The notes under the pieces: model-generated | Told to the model about the DNA's origin: nothing | What the model saw: the letters and a program-made list of their open reading frames with translations, nothing else | The model's database searches: none | DNA from: an uncultured Acetatifactor sp. | GTDB lineage: Bacteria; Bacillota; Clostridia; Lachnospirales; Lachnospiraceae | Direction of reading: 5' to 3' | Assembly (NCBI GenBank): GCA_910586835.1 | Contig: CAJUJU010000003.1 | Coordinates: 89,920 to 109,407 of the forward strand | Length of the DNA stretch: 19,488 nucleotides | Made by a program: the position numbers and the translations under genes | Part shown: piece by piece, positions 7,150 to 15,721 of the stretch | Layout: every line of letters starts with the position of its first letter | How positions within the stretch are numbered: position 1 is the stretch's first letter

Positions 7150-9213
7150 GGAGTAAAAAAGCTTGTCAAACAGGTATTGACGGAAAAAGAGAACCAAAAA
7201 TATGAGCGTCTTTTGAAAAGGAGAAGGGTAACATACAACGACTGGCTTGCCGGACAGGAAAAGAGCGGGAAACAGGAAGCTTCCGAAAGAATCCGGGAAG
7301 AAGCGTTTCCGCAGGCGGATGGGGAAATGCGCTGCGCGTCGCCGGAGGGAGATTTTGTGTTGATACAGGCTGCAAAAGGCAGCATGGCATCCGGGGCGAA
7401 AGAAATCATTGAGCGCTATTTCGCGGAAAATCCGGAGGTACAGGTGGTATATGGGGACGAGGATGTCAGGAGGAAAGAGGGAGTATATGATTTTCCGTGG
7501 TTTAAGCCGGACTGGTCTCCTGACTTTCTGGACAGCTGTCTGTATTTCGGCAGCTTGACGGCAGTACGGCGCAGGCGTTGGGAAGAACAGAAAAGCTTAT
7601 ATGACCGTGCTTACCCGGGAAGCTGGCAGACCATTTTCAGCGATGAGGAGGACGGAAGCTGTGCCGTGACGGATTTTGCGGCCTATGAAAGATGGCTTCA
7701 TGGCTGCGTGGACTGCGGCTACGCGAAGGGAAGAGGTGTGGTGGGACATATTTCTCGGATTTTGTTTCACGGGGAGAGCGCAGAGGAGCAGAGGCGTTTT
7801 CTGGAAGAGTCGGATTTCCTGCGAAATAAGAGACGCAGTCTGATGACGGATTTTAACGAAAGCTGTTTGAGTGGAAGACCGGCGCCTGTGGTGTCGGCAG
7901 TGATTCCTTCCAGGGATCATCCGGACATTCTGCGGCAGTGTCTGGAGGGCGTAAAAAAAGCGGCGGCGGACATCCCGCTTGAGGCAATCGTGGTGGATAA
8001 CGGAAGCGAGGAGGAAAACAGGGTCGCGGTAAAACGGATGCTGCAGGAGATGACAGAGGGCCACACAGACGGAACGGGGATCGGCATCAGGTATGTTTAC
8101 AGCCCCATGGAGTTTCATTTTTCCAGGATGTGCAATCTGGGGGCAAAGCAGGCAGAGGGGAAGCTTTTGCTGTTTTTAAATGACGATGTGTTTTTGGAGA
8201 AGGATTGTATCCGGGAGTGTGCTGCAAGGGCTGTCAGGAGCTACACGGGAGCCGTAGGCATAAAGCTTTTGTATCCGAATTTAGGTCGTATCCAACATGC
8301 GGGAATCACAAATCTGCCCATGGGACCGGTGCATAAGCTGCAGTTTTTGCAGGACGACAGAGATTATTATGGAAAGGCCAACAACTGCGGCCGGAATTAT
8401 CTTGCGGTGACGGCTGCCTGTCTGATGGTGGAAAAGACGAAATTCATGGAGGCCGGAGGCTTCTGTGAGGAGCTGCCGGTGGCGTTTAACGATGTGGATC
8501 TGTGCTTTGGGCTGTATGAGCTGGGTTATCACAATGTATGCCTGAACAATATACGGGCCTTCCATCATGAATCCCTGAGCCGGGGAGACGACGAGGCGCC
8601 GGACCGACTGAGACGCCTTCTGGCGGAGCGAAGAAAGCTTTATGAACGACATCCGAAGCTGGAGGGCAGAGATCCCTATTATTCTGTATTTCTGAACAGA
8701 GAGGGATTGGATGTGCGGATTGCGCCTGCATATCTGACGGCGGGAAACAGAGTTCAGAGCGCTGCCGGACCGCGGCCGGTGAAGGATCTGGCAGACTGCC
8801 GGGAGGACAAATGTCTTCTTGTGCGGGTGGAGGACACAGGCGGCGGCAGGATCATCGGCTGGAGTGTTGTTCTGGGGGACAATAATGCGTGCTATGATAA
8901 ACAACTTCTGTTTCAGCGGCTGTCAGGCGAGAGGGCGGAGGAACATGGAACGGAACAGGGACCTTTCAGGGAACAGAGCGGAGCCTGTGCAGACGATGGG
9001 CAGTATGGGATCGTACTGGAGGGGCAGTATCGTCCTGACCTGGAGGAAAATATGCCGGATCAGAAGAATGTGGCGCTGGGCGGCTTCCTTCTGGAAGTGC
9101 CGGATGGGGTTCTGCCGCCGGGGACTTATCGTATCGGGATATATGCGCGAAACCGTGTGACGGGGTTAAAGCTGATTAACTGGAGCAATCGTGAGTTTGA
9201 GGCGTCAGGGTAA
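7147..9213 (+). CDS. GT2 glycosyltransferase with a degenerate first GT domain and an intact second
   Basis: A cytoplasmic sugar transferase of 688 residues (GTG start). Residues 66-235 align with the second half of the first GT domain in the neighbouring tandem GT2 proteins: PEGDFVLI, VVYGDEDV and WFKPDWSPDFLDS match their counterparts. The N-terminal nucleotide-binding half is missing, and the neighbours' LLDHDD reads IQAAKG here (73-78). The WRCH motif near the domain end is also lost (ILFHGES). A complete GT2 domain follows at 247-510, with AVIPSRDHPD (251-260), IVVDNGS (281-287), a DXD-type LNDDVF (344-349), FNDVDLCFGL (447-456) and HHESLSRG. Residues 555-688 form a beta-rich tail ending YRIGIYARN and LINWSN, possibly sugar-binding. 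The sugar donor is unknown; rhamnose is plausible from the locus. There are 70 bases to the preceding gene and no terminator with a T-run. Confidence 0.82.
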   Translation: MGVKKLVKQVLTEKENQKYERLLKRRRVTYNDWLAGQEKSGKQEASERIREEAFPQADGEMRCASPEGDFVLIQAAKGSMASGAKEIIERYFAENPEVQVVYGDEDVRRKEGVYDFPWFKPDWSPDFLDSCLYFGSLTAVRRRRWEEQKSLYDRAYPGSWQTIFSDEEDGSCAVTDFAAYERWLHGCVDCGYAKGRGVVGHISRILFHGESAEEQRRFLEESDFLRNKRRSLMTDFNESCLSGRPAPVVSAVIPSRDHPDILRQCLEGVKKAAADIPLEAIVVDNGSEEENRVAVKRMLQEMTEGHTDGTGIGIRYVYSPMEFHFSRMCNLGAKQAEGKLLLFLNDDVFLEKDCIRECAARAVRSYTGAVGIKLLYPNLGRIQHAGITNLPMGPVHKLQFLQDDRDYYGKANNCGRNYLAVTAACLMVEKTKFMEAGGFCEELPVAFNDVDLCFGLYELGYHNVCLNNIRAFHHESLSRGDDEAPDRLRRLLAERRKLYERHPKLEGRDPYYSVFLNREGLDVRIAPAYLTAGNRVQSAAGPRPVKDLADCREDKCLLVRVEDTGGGRIIGWSVVLGDNNACYDKQLLFQRLSGERAEEHGTEQGPFREQSGACADDGQYGIVLEGQYRPDLEENMPDQKNVALGGFLLEVPDGVLPPGTYRIGIYARNRVTGLKLINWSNREFEASG

Positions 9214-9275
9214 AGCCGGCACAAAGAGGCGGCTTAGACGGCGCAGGGCGGCCGAAAAGAAAGCAGGAGACGGAC

Positions 9276-11279
9276 ATGGAACAGACAGACTACAGAGAAG
9301 AATATGAGCGGGAGCATCTTAAATGTGCGGAGCTGGCGGGGCGGATCGCTGATCTGGAGGCAAAAAACGAGGAGCTGGAATGGAAGCTGAACCGTATTAA
9401 AAAGAATCCGCTCTGGAAGGTGAGCAAGCCGGCCAGAAACGTTGTGCACTGGATCATCCGCCAGAAGGACAGACTGAAAAACTGCGGGGGCCCAAGAGGA
9501 GTGCTCCATAAGCTGGATTACAAAAAGAGGGAAAAGGCCGCCATGAGACAGTTCGGCACGGACAGTTTTCCCGACGAGGCCAGGGCGGCTGCAGAGCGGG
9601 AGACGGTGTTCCCCTGTATGGTAAAAATCAGCATTCTTGTACCTGTCTGGAATAACCAGCGTCAATTTCAAACAGAAATGTTGGATTCCGTCATGAACCA
9701 GACCTATCGGAACTGGGAGCTGTGTCTGGCGGACGGCTCGGACGAAGAGCACGCTTACATCGGAGAAATCTGCCGGGAGTATGCAAAGAGAGCCGACGGA
9801 AGAATCGTATACCGTCACCTAGAAAAGAACGGCGGGATCGCAGGGAATACCAACGCCTGTCTCGCCATGGCTTCCGGCGAATACATCGGGCTGCTGGATC
9901 AGGACGATATACTTCATCCCAGCGTCCTGTTTGAGTATGTGAAGGCCATCAACGAGCAGGGGGCAGACTATCTCTATTGTGACGAGACCACCTTTAAGGG
10001 CAGCGATATCAACCATATGCTGACCATGCATTTTAAGCCGGATTTTGCGCCGGACAACCTGAGGGCAAACAATTACATCTGCCATTTCAGTGTTTTCAAG
10101 CGCACTCTGCTGGACGGGAGCGAGCTCTTCCGGACAAAATTTGACGGCAGTCAGGATCACGACATGATTCTCCGGCTTACAGACAATGCGGAAAAGATCG
10201 TCCATGTGCCCCGATTGATGTATTACTGGAGATGCCATTCGGGCAGTGTGGCGTCAGGAATCGAGGCGAAGCCATATGCCATCGAGGCGGCGAAGGGGGC
10301 GGTGGCAGAGCATCTGCGCAAGCATGGCTACGAACACTTCCGGATTGAGAGCACCAGAGCGTTTGAGACTATTTTCCGGATTCGCTATCAGATCATCGGC
10401 ACGCCAAAGATCTCTATTGTAATAGCAAATAAGGATCATGCCGGTGAGCTGCGCCGTTGTGTCACTTCTATTCTGGAAAAGTCTACCTACGACAACTATG
10501 AGATTGTCATTGTGGAAAACAACAGTACCACCGGGGAGATCCGGGACTATTATACTTCACTGCTGGGGTATGAGTATGCTGCAGCTGCGGAAGTACAGAG
10601 AAGCCTTGACGGAAAAACAGCGGTGGTCACTTATAACGGAGCCTTCAACTATTCTGCGGTAAACAATCTGGGAGTAAAACATTCCACAGGAGAGTATCTT
10701 CTTCTTCTGAACAATGACACGGAGGTCATCACCGTAAACTGGATGGAGGAGCTGCTGATGTATGCCCAGCGGAAGGATGTGGGCGCGGTGGGGGCAAAAC
10801 TCTATTACGGGGACAGAACCATTCAGCACGCCGGCGTGGTGATCGGCCTGGGCGCGCACAGAACCGCGGGCCACACCCATTATAAACAGCACAGACAGAA
10901 TCTGGGTTACATGGGAAGACTCTGTTATGCACAAAACGTAACTGCTGTTACGGGAGCCTGTTTGCTGGTAAAGAAGAGCCTGTATGAGGAGGCCGGAGGA
11001 CTGGACGAAGGCTTTGCCATCTCGCTGAATGATGTGGATCTCTGCCTGAAGCTGCGGGAAAGGGGGCTGTTGAATGTATTTACACCCTTTGCCGAGCTGT
11101 ATCATTATGAGTCCGTATCCAGAGGACTGGATGACAACGGGGAGAAGGCGGAGCGCTATAACCGGGAATCTGCCTGTTTCCGGGAGAAGTGGGCGGCGCA
11201 GCTGGAGGCCGGAGACCCCTATTACAATCCCAATTTTTCACTTGACCGCAGCGACTTTTCGCTGAAGGTGGAGCAATAA
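9276..11279 (+). CDS. Tandem bifunctional GT2 glycosyltransferase
   Basis: This 667-residue protein carries two complete GT2 domains and could make two different linkages of the growing chain. A coiled coil (about 10-43) and the NPLWKVSKPARNVVHW segment (44-59) probably hold it at the membrane face. Domain 1 spans about 117-330: ISILVPVWNN (118-127), GLLDQDD (205-211), FKPDFAPDNLRANNYICHFS (253-272) and YWRCHSGS (317-324). Domain 2 spans about 377-645: ISIVIANKDH (379-388), VIVENNS (411-417), LLNNDTE (477-483), LNDVDLCLKLRERG (584-597) and YHYESVSRG (609-617). AGGAG at 9265-9269 is six bases before the ATG. The 62-base gap before it holds only a weak inverted pair (AAGCCG 9213-9218, CGGCTT 9230-9235) with no T-run. 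Donors and linkages cannot be read from the sequence. Confidence 0.88.
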   Translation: MEQTDYREEYEREHLKCAELAGRIADLEAKNEELEWKLNRIKKNPLWKVSKPARNVVHWIIRQKDRLKNCGGPRGVLHKLDYKKREKAAMRQFGTDSFPDEARAAAERETVFPCMVKISILVPVWNNQRQFQTEMLDSVMNQTYRNWELCLADGSDEEHAYIGEICREYAKRADGRIVYRHLEKNGGIAGNTNACLAMASGEYIGLLDQDDILHPSVLFEYVKAINEQGADYLYCDETTFKGSDINHMLTMHFKPDFAPDNLRANNYICHFSVFKRTLLDGSELFRTKFDGSQDHDMILRLTDNAEKIVHVPRLMYYWRCHSGSVASGIEAKPYAIEAAKGAVAEHLRKHGYEHFRIESTRAFETIFRIRYQIIGTPKISIVIANKDHAGELRRCVTSILEKSTYDNYEIVIVENNSTTGEIRDYYTSLLGYEYAAAAEVQRSLDGKTAVVTYNGAFNYSAVNNLGVKHSTGEYLLLLNNDTEVITVNWMEELLMYAQRKDVGAVGAKLYYGDRTIQHAGVVIGLGAHRTAGHTHYKQHRQNLGYMGRLCYAQNVTAVTGACLLVKKSLYEEAGGLDEGFAISLNDVDLCLKLRERGLLNVFTPFAELYHYESVSRGLDDNGEKAERYNRESACFREKWAAQLEAGDPYYNPNFSLDRSDFSLKVEQ

Positions 11280-11283
11280 ACCG

Positions 11284-11313
11284 GTGGCACAGACAGGAAA
11301 GCTGTGATATAAT
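11284..11313 (+). promoter_or_regulatory. Extended -10 promoter for the phosphosugar mutase gene
   Basis: TATAAT at 11308-11313 is preceded by TG at 11305-11306, giving the extended -10 TGnTATAAT. GTGGCA at 11284-11289 matches the -35 consensus at four of six positions with an 18-base spacer. It starts within a few bases of the preceding stop codon, so the mutase can be expressed independently of the export operon. Confidence 0.75.
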
Positions 11314-11315
11314 GT

Positions 11316-11349
11316 GCTTATTCTGAAAAGCAAATAAGCCCTTCTGGGC
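11316..11349 (+). promoter_or_regulatory. Two overlapping hairpins in the mutase leader
   Basis: GCTTATT (11316-11322) pairs with AATAAGC (11333-11339), a perfect 7-bp stem with a 10-base loop. GCCC-TTCT-GGGC (11338-11349) is a second stem that shares two bases with the first, so the two cannot both form fully. The second ends in GGGCAGA, as in the hairpin-RBS elements at 1002 and 7117. Neither has a T-run, so they look like leader or mRNA-stability structures rather than terminators. Confidence 0.4.
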
Positions 11350-11368
11350 AGAAATGAGGTAGAGGGAA

Positions 11369-13090
11369 ATGAGCTTTATGGAGGAATTCAATTTCTGGTT
11401 GGAGGATGATTACTTTGACCAGAGCACAAAAGATGAGCTGCTGGCTATCCGGGATAACCAGGCAGAGATCGAGGAGCGTTTTTACAGGGAGCTGGAGTTC
11501 GGAACCGGCGGACTGCGCGGTATTATCGGCGCCGGAACCAACAGGATGAATGTTTATACCGTCCGCAAGGCCACACAGGGACTGGCTAATTTCATCCTGA
11601 AACAGGGGACGCAGGAAAAGGGTGTTGCCATTGCCTATGATTCCCGGAGAATGTCCCCCGAGTTTGCGGATGTAGCCGGGCTGTGTCTCGCGGCAAACGG
11701 GATCAAAGCGTATGTGTTTGAGTCTCTCAGACCTACTCCCGAGCTTTCCTTTGCGCTGCGTACCCTGGGCTGCACTGCCGGTATCGTTGTGACCGCAAGC
11801 CATAACCCTCCGGAATACAACGGTTATAAGGTATACTGGGAGGACGGCGCGCAGGTGACGGCGCCCAAGGATACCCAGATTATCGATGAGGTAAAGGCCA
11901 TCAGGGACTTCCATGACTGTAAGACCATGGAAAAGGAAGAGGCTGTGAAGGCCGGGCTTTATCAGGTGATCGGCGGGGATATCGACGACAAATATATGGC
12001 GGAGCTGAAGAAACAGATCATTCATCCCGATATCATCAAGGAGATGGCGGAGGATATCAAGATCGTATATACCCCGCTCTGCGGAACCGGAAATCTTCCC
12101 GTGAGACGGGTGCTTTCCGAGCTGGGCTTCAAAAATGTGTATGTGGTTCCCGAGCAGGAGAATCCCGATCCGAACTTTACCACCCTGGACTATCCGAATC
12201 CCGAGGATCCCAAGGCATTTACATATGCGCTCCGGCTGGCGAAGGAGAAGGATGCCGACATCGTTCTGGCCACGGATCCCGATGCGGATCGGCTTGGCGT
12301 ATATGCAAAGGACACGAAGACCGGCGAGTATGTTTCCTTTACGGGAAATATGTCCGGAATGTTGATTGCGGAGTATATTCTGAGGGAAAAGACGGCTACC
12401 GGAACCATGCCGGAGAATCCTGCGCTGGTGACAACCATTGTGACAACCAATATGACTAGGCCCATCACCGCCGCATATCATGTAAAACTGATTGAGGTTC
12501 TGACCGGCTTCAAGTTTATCGGGGAGCAGATTAAGCTGTTTGAGCAGACGGGCAGCAACCATTATGTGTTCGGCCTGGAAGAAAGCTATGGCTGTCTGGC
12601 GGGAACCCATGCAAGAGATAAGGATGCCATTGTGGCTGTGATGTGTCTCTGCGAGGTGGCTGCATATTGCAAGAAGCACGGCAAGACCCTGTGGGATATG
12701 ATGCTGGATACCTATGAAAAATACGGGTATTATAAAGAGAGTCAGTATACCATTACCATGAAGGGAATCGACGGGGCAAGGCAGATCGCGGAAATCATGG
12801 ATAAACTCCGTCAGGATCCGCCGAAGGCCTTCGGTGCGAGAAAGGTTCTGAAGTTCAGAGACTATCAGACCGACAGAGCTGTGGATATGGAGACCGGACA
12901 GGAGACAAAGACAGGACTGCCCAAGTCAAATGTGCTTTACTTTGAGCTTCCTGACGACGAGTGGTGCTGTGCACGTCCCTCCGGCACCGAGCCCAAGATC
13001 AAGTTCTATATGGGTGTTAAGGGCAGCAGCCTGGAGGATGCAAAAGCGAGACTGGAGCAGCTGACCGAGGATCTGAAGGCAGAACTGTAA
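11369..13090 (+). CDS. pgcA: Phospho-sugar mutase (phosphoglucomutase/phosphomannomutase)
   Basis: It interconverts hexose 6-phosphate and hexose 1-phosphate in the cytoplasm, most likely glucose, feeding dTDP-glucose (hence rhamnose) and UDP-glucose synthesis. The 573 residues match the length of the Firmicutes PgcA-type enzymes. Key motifs are all present: phosphoserine loop TASHNPPEYNGYKVYW (142-157, Ser144), metal-binding ATDPDADRLG (301-310), sugar-binding GLEESYG (402-408) and phosphate-binding RPSGTEPK (536-543). GAGGT at 11356-11360 and GAGGG at 11362-11366 precede ATG 11369; an in-frame ATG at 11378 is a less likely start. It has its own promoter and terminator inside the glycan locus, so it is probably a general supply gene under separate control. 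Whether it prefers glucose or mannose cannot be decided from the sequence. Confidence 0.95.
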   Translation: MSFMEEFNFWLEDDYFDQSTKDELLAIRDNQAEIEERFYRELEFGTGGLRGIIGAGTNRMNVYTVRKATQGLANFILKQGTQEKGVAIAYDSRRMSPEFADVAGLCLAANGIKAYVFESLRPTPELSFALRTLGCTAGIVVTASHNPPEYNGYKVYWEDGAQVTAPKDTQIIDEVKAIRDFHDCKTMEKEEAVKAGLYQVIGGDIDDKYMAELKKQIIHPDIIKEMAEDIKIVYTPLCGTGNLPVRRVLSELGFKNVYVVPEQENPDPNFTTLDYPNPEDPKAFTYALRLAKEKDADIVLATDPDADRLGVYAKDTKTGEYVSFTGNMSGMLIAEYILREKTATGTMPENPALVTTIVTTNMTRPITAAYHVKLIEVLTGFKFIGEQIKLFEQTGSNHYVFGLEESYGCLAGTHARDKDAIVAVMCLCEVAAYCKKHGKTLWDMMLDTYEKYGYYKESQYTITMKGIDGARQIAEIMDKLRQDPPKAFGARKVLKFRDYQTDRAVDMETGQETKTGLPKSNVLYFELPDDEWCCARPSGTEPKIKFYMGVKGSSLEDAKARLEQLTEDLKAEL

Positions 13091-13107
13091 AGCTTTGAAA
13101 ACGGATT

Positions 13108-13184
13108 CCCCGCCTGAACTGCATGGAGCGTTTCACAATCAATCTGGTGTGTCCGCCCCACGCAGAATCAGGCGGGGAGTTTTG
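13108..13184 (+). terminator. Forked terminator after the mutase gene
   Basis: CCCCGCCTGA (13108-13117) and TCAGGCGGGG (13168-13177) form a perfect 10-bp stem, followed by AGTTTT. The 50-base loop contains an internal hairpin, TCTGGTG with CACGCAGA (about 13143-13167, one bulged base), that would bring the outer arms together. It starts 18 bases after the stop codon. The T-run is short, so termination may be partial and allow some transcription into the next GT2 genes. Confidence 0.65.
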
Positions 13185-13256
13185 CTGCTGCAGGAGGAGA
13201 AAGGCAGGCGGGAATTGTTGCCGGAAGGCGCCCGCGCCGGGAACAAGGGTGTATAG

Positions 13257-14630
13257 ATGGGAAAATTCAGTATTGCCAACCTGAAAAAGACAGCATATTA
13301 CCTGAAGCGAAACGGAATCCGGAAAACGCTGGAGGCCGTGGCGGAGCGCCTGGGCGGTGACGGGCCGCCGGATTATGAATGGATTCCGGTTTCCCCTCAG
13401 GTTCTGGCGAAGCAGAGAGCAGAGGCGGCAGGATTTTCCGGAGTGAAATTCAGCATTGTGGTGCCTGCGTACCGCACGCCTGAGCGTTATCTCCGGGAAA
13501 TGCTGGAATCGTTGATCCGACAGAGCTTTCCCTGTTGGGAGCTGATTCTTGCAGATGCCACGGAGGATGACAGTGTAAAGTCCGTGGCGGAAAGCTACAA
13601 GGATGCACGGATCAGATATCACAGACTTCCTTTCAACGATGGAATTGCAGAAAACACCAATGTGGGAATTGAGCTGGCAGAGGGGGATTATGTGGGTCTT
13701 CTGGATCATGACGATGTGCTGACGGAGAACGCGCTTTTTGAAATGGCGGCGGCTGTCCGGCAGGCCATGAAGCAGGGGATCAGCCTGCAGCTTCTGTATT
13801 CCGACGAGGACAAGTGCGACGGAGAAATGCAGACCTTTTATGAGCCGCACTTCAAGGAAAACTTTAATCTGGATCTGCTGTTGAGCAACAATTACATTTG
13901 TCACTTCATGGTGATGAAGAGAGAGCTGATGCAGATGCTCAGACTGCGGGAAGCGTATGACGGAGCGCAGGATTTTGACCTGGCACTGCGGGCTGCTGCA
14001 GTGCTTTCGGGGAAGGAGGAAGAGATCCGGCATATACCGCTGGTTCTCTACCACTGGCGTTGTCATGCCCGGTCAACCGCCGAAAATCCACGGAGCAAAA
14101 TGTACGCTTACGATGCGGGCCGCAGGGCGGTGGAGGCCTTTACCGGAGAACAGGGCTGGAAGGTGAAGGTGAAGGATACGGAGCATCTGGGCTTTTACAG
14201 GCTGGAATATCAGGGGAATATTTTTGAGATGCGTTCTGAGGTGGGAGCTCTGGGAGGAAGCCTGGTGTCCCGGGGCAGGATTGTGGGAGGCCGGATGGGC
14301 AGGGATGGCAGGATCCTGGATGAGGGACTTCCCGTGTCTCACAGCGGGTACATGCATCGGGCGGTTCTCCAGCAGGAGGCGGAGGCTTTGGACCTCAGGA
14401 ATCTGGAACTGAGGAAGGAACTGTGGCCTCTGTTTCAGCGAGTGCTGGGTACAGACTACAGAGAGCTTCCGGGAACCGGGATTTTTGATGTGTCGGCGCT
14501 GCCGGAGGGAACGGATCCCGTCAGAGCCGGCGTGGAGTTGAGCGATGCGATTCGGCGGGAGGGCTATCGGCTTTTGTATCTTCCGGAGCGTGTGCGGAAA
14601 ATCCCTTTTGCAGGAAGGAAGCGGGTGTGA
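13257..14630 (+). CDS. GT2 glycosyltransferase with an intact first GT domain and a degenerate second
   Basis: A cytoplasmic sugar transferase of 457 residues. After an amphipathic N-terminal stretch (about 5-35), a full GT2 domain covers 64-280: FSIVVPAYRT (65-74), ILADATEDD (97-105), YVGLLDHDD (145-153), LLYSDEDK (179-186), NYICHFMV (212-219) and YHWRCHARS (265-273). The remaining 180 residues follow the second half of a second GT2 domain as seen in the protein at 9276: EVGALGGSLVSRGRIVGG matches DVGAVGAKLYYGDRTIQH, and the end (about 425-446) matches the LNDVDLCLKLRERG region. There the acidic residues are mostly gone, and the first half with its DXD is absent. So one active site is expected, plus a relict domain. 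AAGGG at 13245-13249 is seven bases before ATG 13257. No clear promoter is visible; readthrough of the preceding terminator is likely. The stop overlaps the next gene. Confidence 0.82.
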   Translation: MGKFSIANLKKTAYYLKRNGIRKTLEAVAERLGGDGPPDYEWIPVSPQVLAKQRAEAAGFSGVKFSIVVPAYRTPERYLREMLESLIRQSFPCWELILADATEDDSVKSVAESYKDARIRYHRLPFNDGIAENTNVGIELAEGDYVGLLDHDDVLTENALFEMAAAVRQAMKQGISLQLLYSDEDKCDGEMQTFYEPHFKENFNLDLLLSNNYICHFMVMKRELMQMLRLREAYDGAQDFDLALRAAAVLSGKEEEIRHIPLVLYHWRCHARSTAENPRSKMYAYDAGRRAVEAFTGEQGWKVKVKDTEHLGFYRLEYQGNIFEMRSEVGALGGSLVSRGRIVGGRMGRDGRILDEGLPVSHSGYMHRAVLQQEAEALDLRNLELRKELWPLFQRVLGTDYRELPGTGIFDVSALPEGTDPVRAGVELSDAIRREGYRLLYLPERVRKIPFAGRKRV

Positions 14631-15604
14631 AAAAGATAACGATTGTAATACCAAATTATAACGGTATGCGGTTTCTGAAGGACTGCCTGGATGCGGCGCT
14701 GAATCAGGAAAAGGGAACGCCGGAATATGAGATCCTGGTGGTTGACAACGGCTCCACGGATGGCAGTGTATCTTTTCTTCAGGAGGGATATCCGCAGGTG
14801 AGGGTGGAGGAGCTGTCGGAAAATACCGGTTTTTGTCATGCGGTAAATGTGGGGATCCGTCTGGCGGAGACGCCCTATGTGATTCTGCTGAACAATGACA
14901 CAAAGGTGCGGGGAGGATTTGTAAAAGCGCTGTATGAGGCCATTGACAGGGAGAAGAATGCCTTTTCCGTCAGCGCCAGGATGCTGATGTGGGACAGGCC
15001 GGAACGGATGGACGACGGCGGGGACAGGTATTGTGCACTGGGCTGGGCCTACGCCAGGGGCAGGGGAAGGCAGGCGCGGGACTATTCCAGACGGTGTCAG
15101 GTGTTTTCCGCCTGCGGCGGTGCGGCTGTGTACCGGAAAAGCATCTTTGAGGAGATCGGGTACTTTGACGAGGAACATTTTGCTTATCTGGAGGATCTGG
15201 ATATAGGCTATCGCGCCCGGATCTACGGGTATCGCAATTATTATGAACCGGCTGCTGAGGTAATCCATTACGGAAGTGCCTCCAGCGGCTCCAGGTACAA
15301 CGAGTGGAAGACTGCGCTGGCCTCCGCGAATAATATTTATGTGGTGGGAAAGAATATGCCATTGATGCAATGGATCTGGAACCTGCCTTTTCTGATCCCG
15401 GGTTTTTTTCTGAAATATCTTTTTTTCTGCAGAAAAGGTATGGGAAAAATTTACCTGAGAGGTCTGAGAAATGGTCTGAAGAGACTGGCTTCTCCTGCGG
15501 GAAGGGCGCATAAGGTGCCGTTTCGTCCGCGACATCTGGGGAACTATCTTGCCATTCAGGGTCAGCTGTATTTGAACCTGATCCGCTTTCTTAAGAAATA
15601 TTAA
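14627..15604 (+). CDS. GT2 glycosyltransferase, WbbL-like rhamnosyltransferase family
   Basis: This 325-residue GT2 enzyme is probably a rhamnosyltransferase, judged by its resemblance to WbbL-like (COG1216) proteins and the rhamnose gene in the locus. Motifs: ITIVIPNYNG (4-13), ILVVDNGSTDGS (36-47), NTGFCHAVN (66-74), LLNNDTKV (87-94), SACGGAAVYRKS (161-172) and YLEDLDIGYRARIYGY (187-202). A hydrophobic segment at about 246-268 and basic residues after it suggest membrane association. It starts at GTG 14627, overlapping the previous stop by 4 bases, with AAGGAAG at 14615-14621 upstream, so translation is probably coupled. Its stop is at 15604, just before a likely promoter. The exact donor and acceptor are unknown. 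Confidence 0.87.
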   Translation: MKKITIVIPNYNGMRFLKDCLDAALNQEKGTPEYEILVVDNGSTDGSVSFLQEGYPQVRVEELSENTGFCHAVNVGIRLAETPYVILLNNDTKVRGGFVKALYEAIDREKNAFSVSARMLMWDRPERMDDGGDRYCALGWAYARGRGRQARDYSRRCQVFSACGGAAVYRKSIFEEIGYFDEEHFAYLEDLDIGYRARIYGYRNYYEPAAEVIHYGSASSGSRYNEWKTALASANNIYVVGKNMPLMQWIWNLPFLIPGFFLKYLFFCRKGMGKIYLRGLRNGLKRLASPAGRAHKVPFRPRHLGNYLAIQGQLYLNLIRFLKKY

Positions 15605-15612
15605 GAATTAGC

Positions 15613-15644
15613 TTCATAATTTCATAAGTTGTTCCCCTTATAAT
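15613..15644 (+). promoter_or_regulatory. Promoter region with tandem TTCATAA repeat
   Basis: A perfect -10 box TATAAT lies at 15639-15644, 77 bases before the start at 15722. No good -35 hexamer sits 16-18 bases upstream. Instead TTCATAA occurs twice, at 15613-15619 and 15621-15627, with an 8-base period, covering the -35 area. That suggests an activator-dependent or repressed promoter with the repeats as operator half-sites. The regulator is unknown. Confidence 0.5.
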
Positions 15645-15721
15645 AGACAAAGTAGACGTACAGCGTATCAGTCAGGATATGGGCGGCATTTTGTTGAGTG
15701 CCATGGATTGCGGAGCAGCTT

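Noticed and set aside
9213..9235. Possible terminator between the two large GT2 genes
   Set aside because: Only a 6-bp inverted pair with an 11-base loop and no T-run; the genes are more likely co-transcribed.
11318..12679. Antisense open frame of more than 450 codons opposite the mutase gene
   Set aside because: A shadow of the mutase coding bias; the sense strand holds all catalytic motifs.
13182..13256. A 24-codon frame (TTG start) ending directly before the GT2 start at 13257
   Set aside because: It begins within the terminator T-run, has poor ribosome binding spacing and no recognisable leader-peptide pattern; probably chance.
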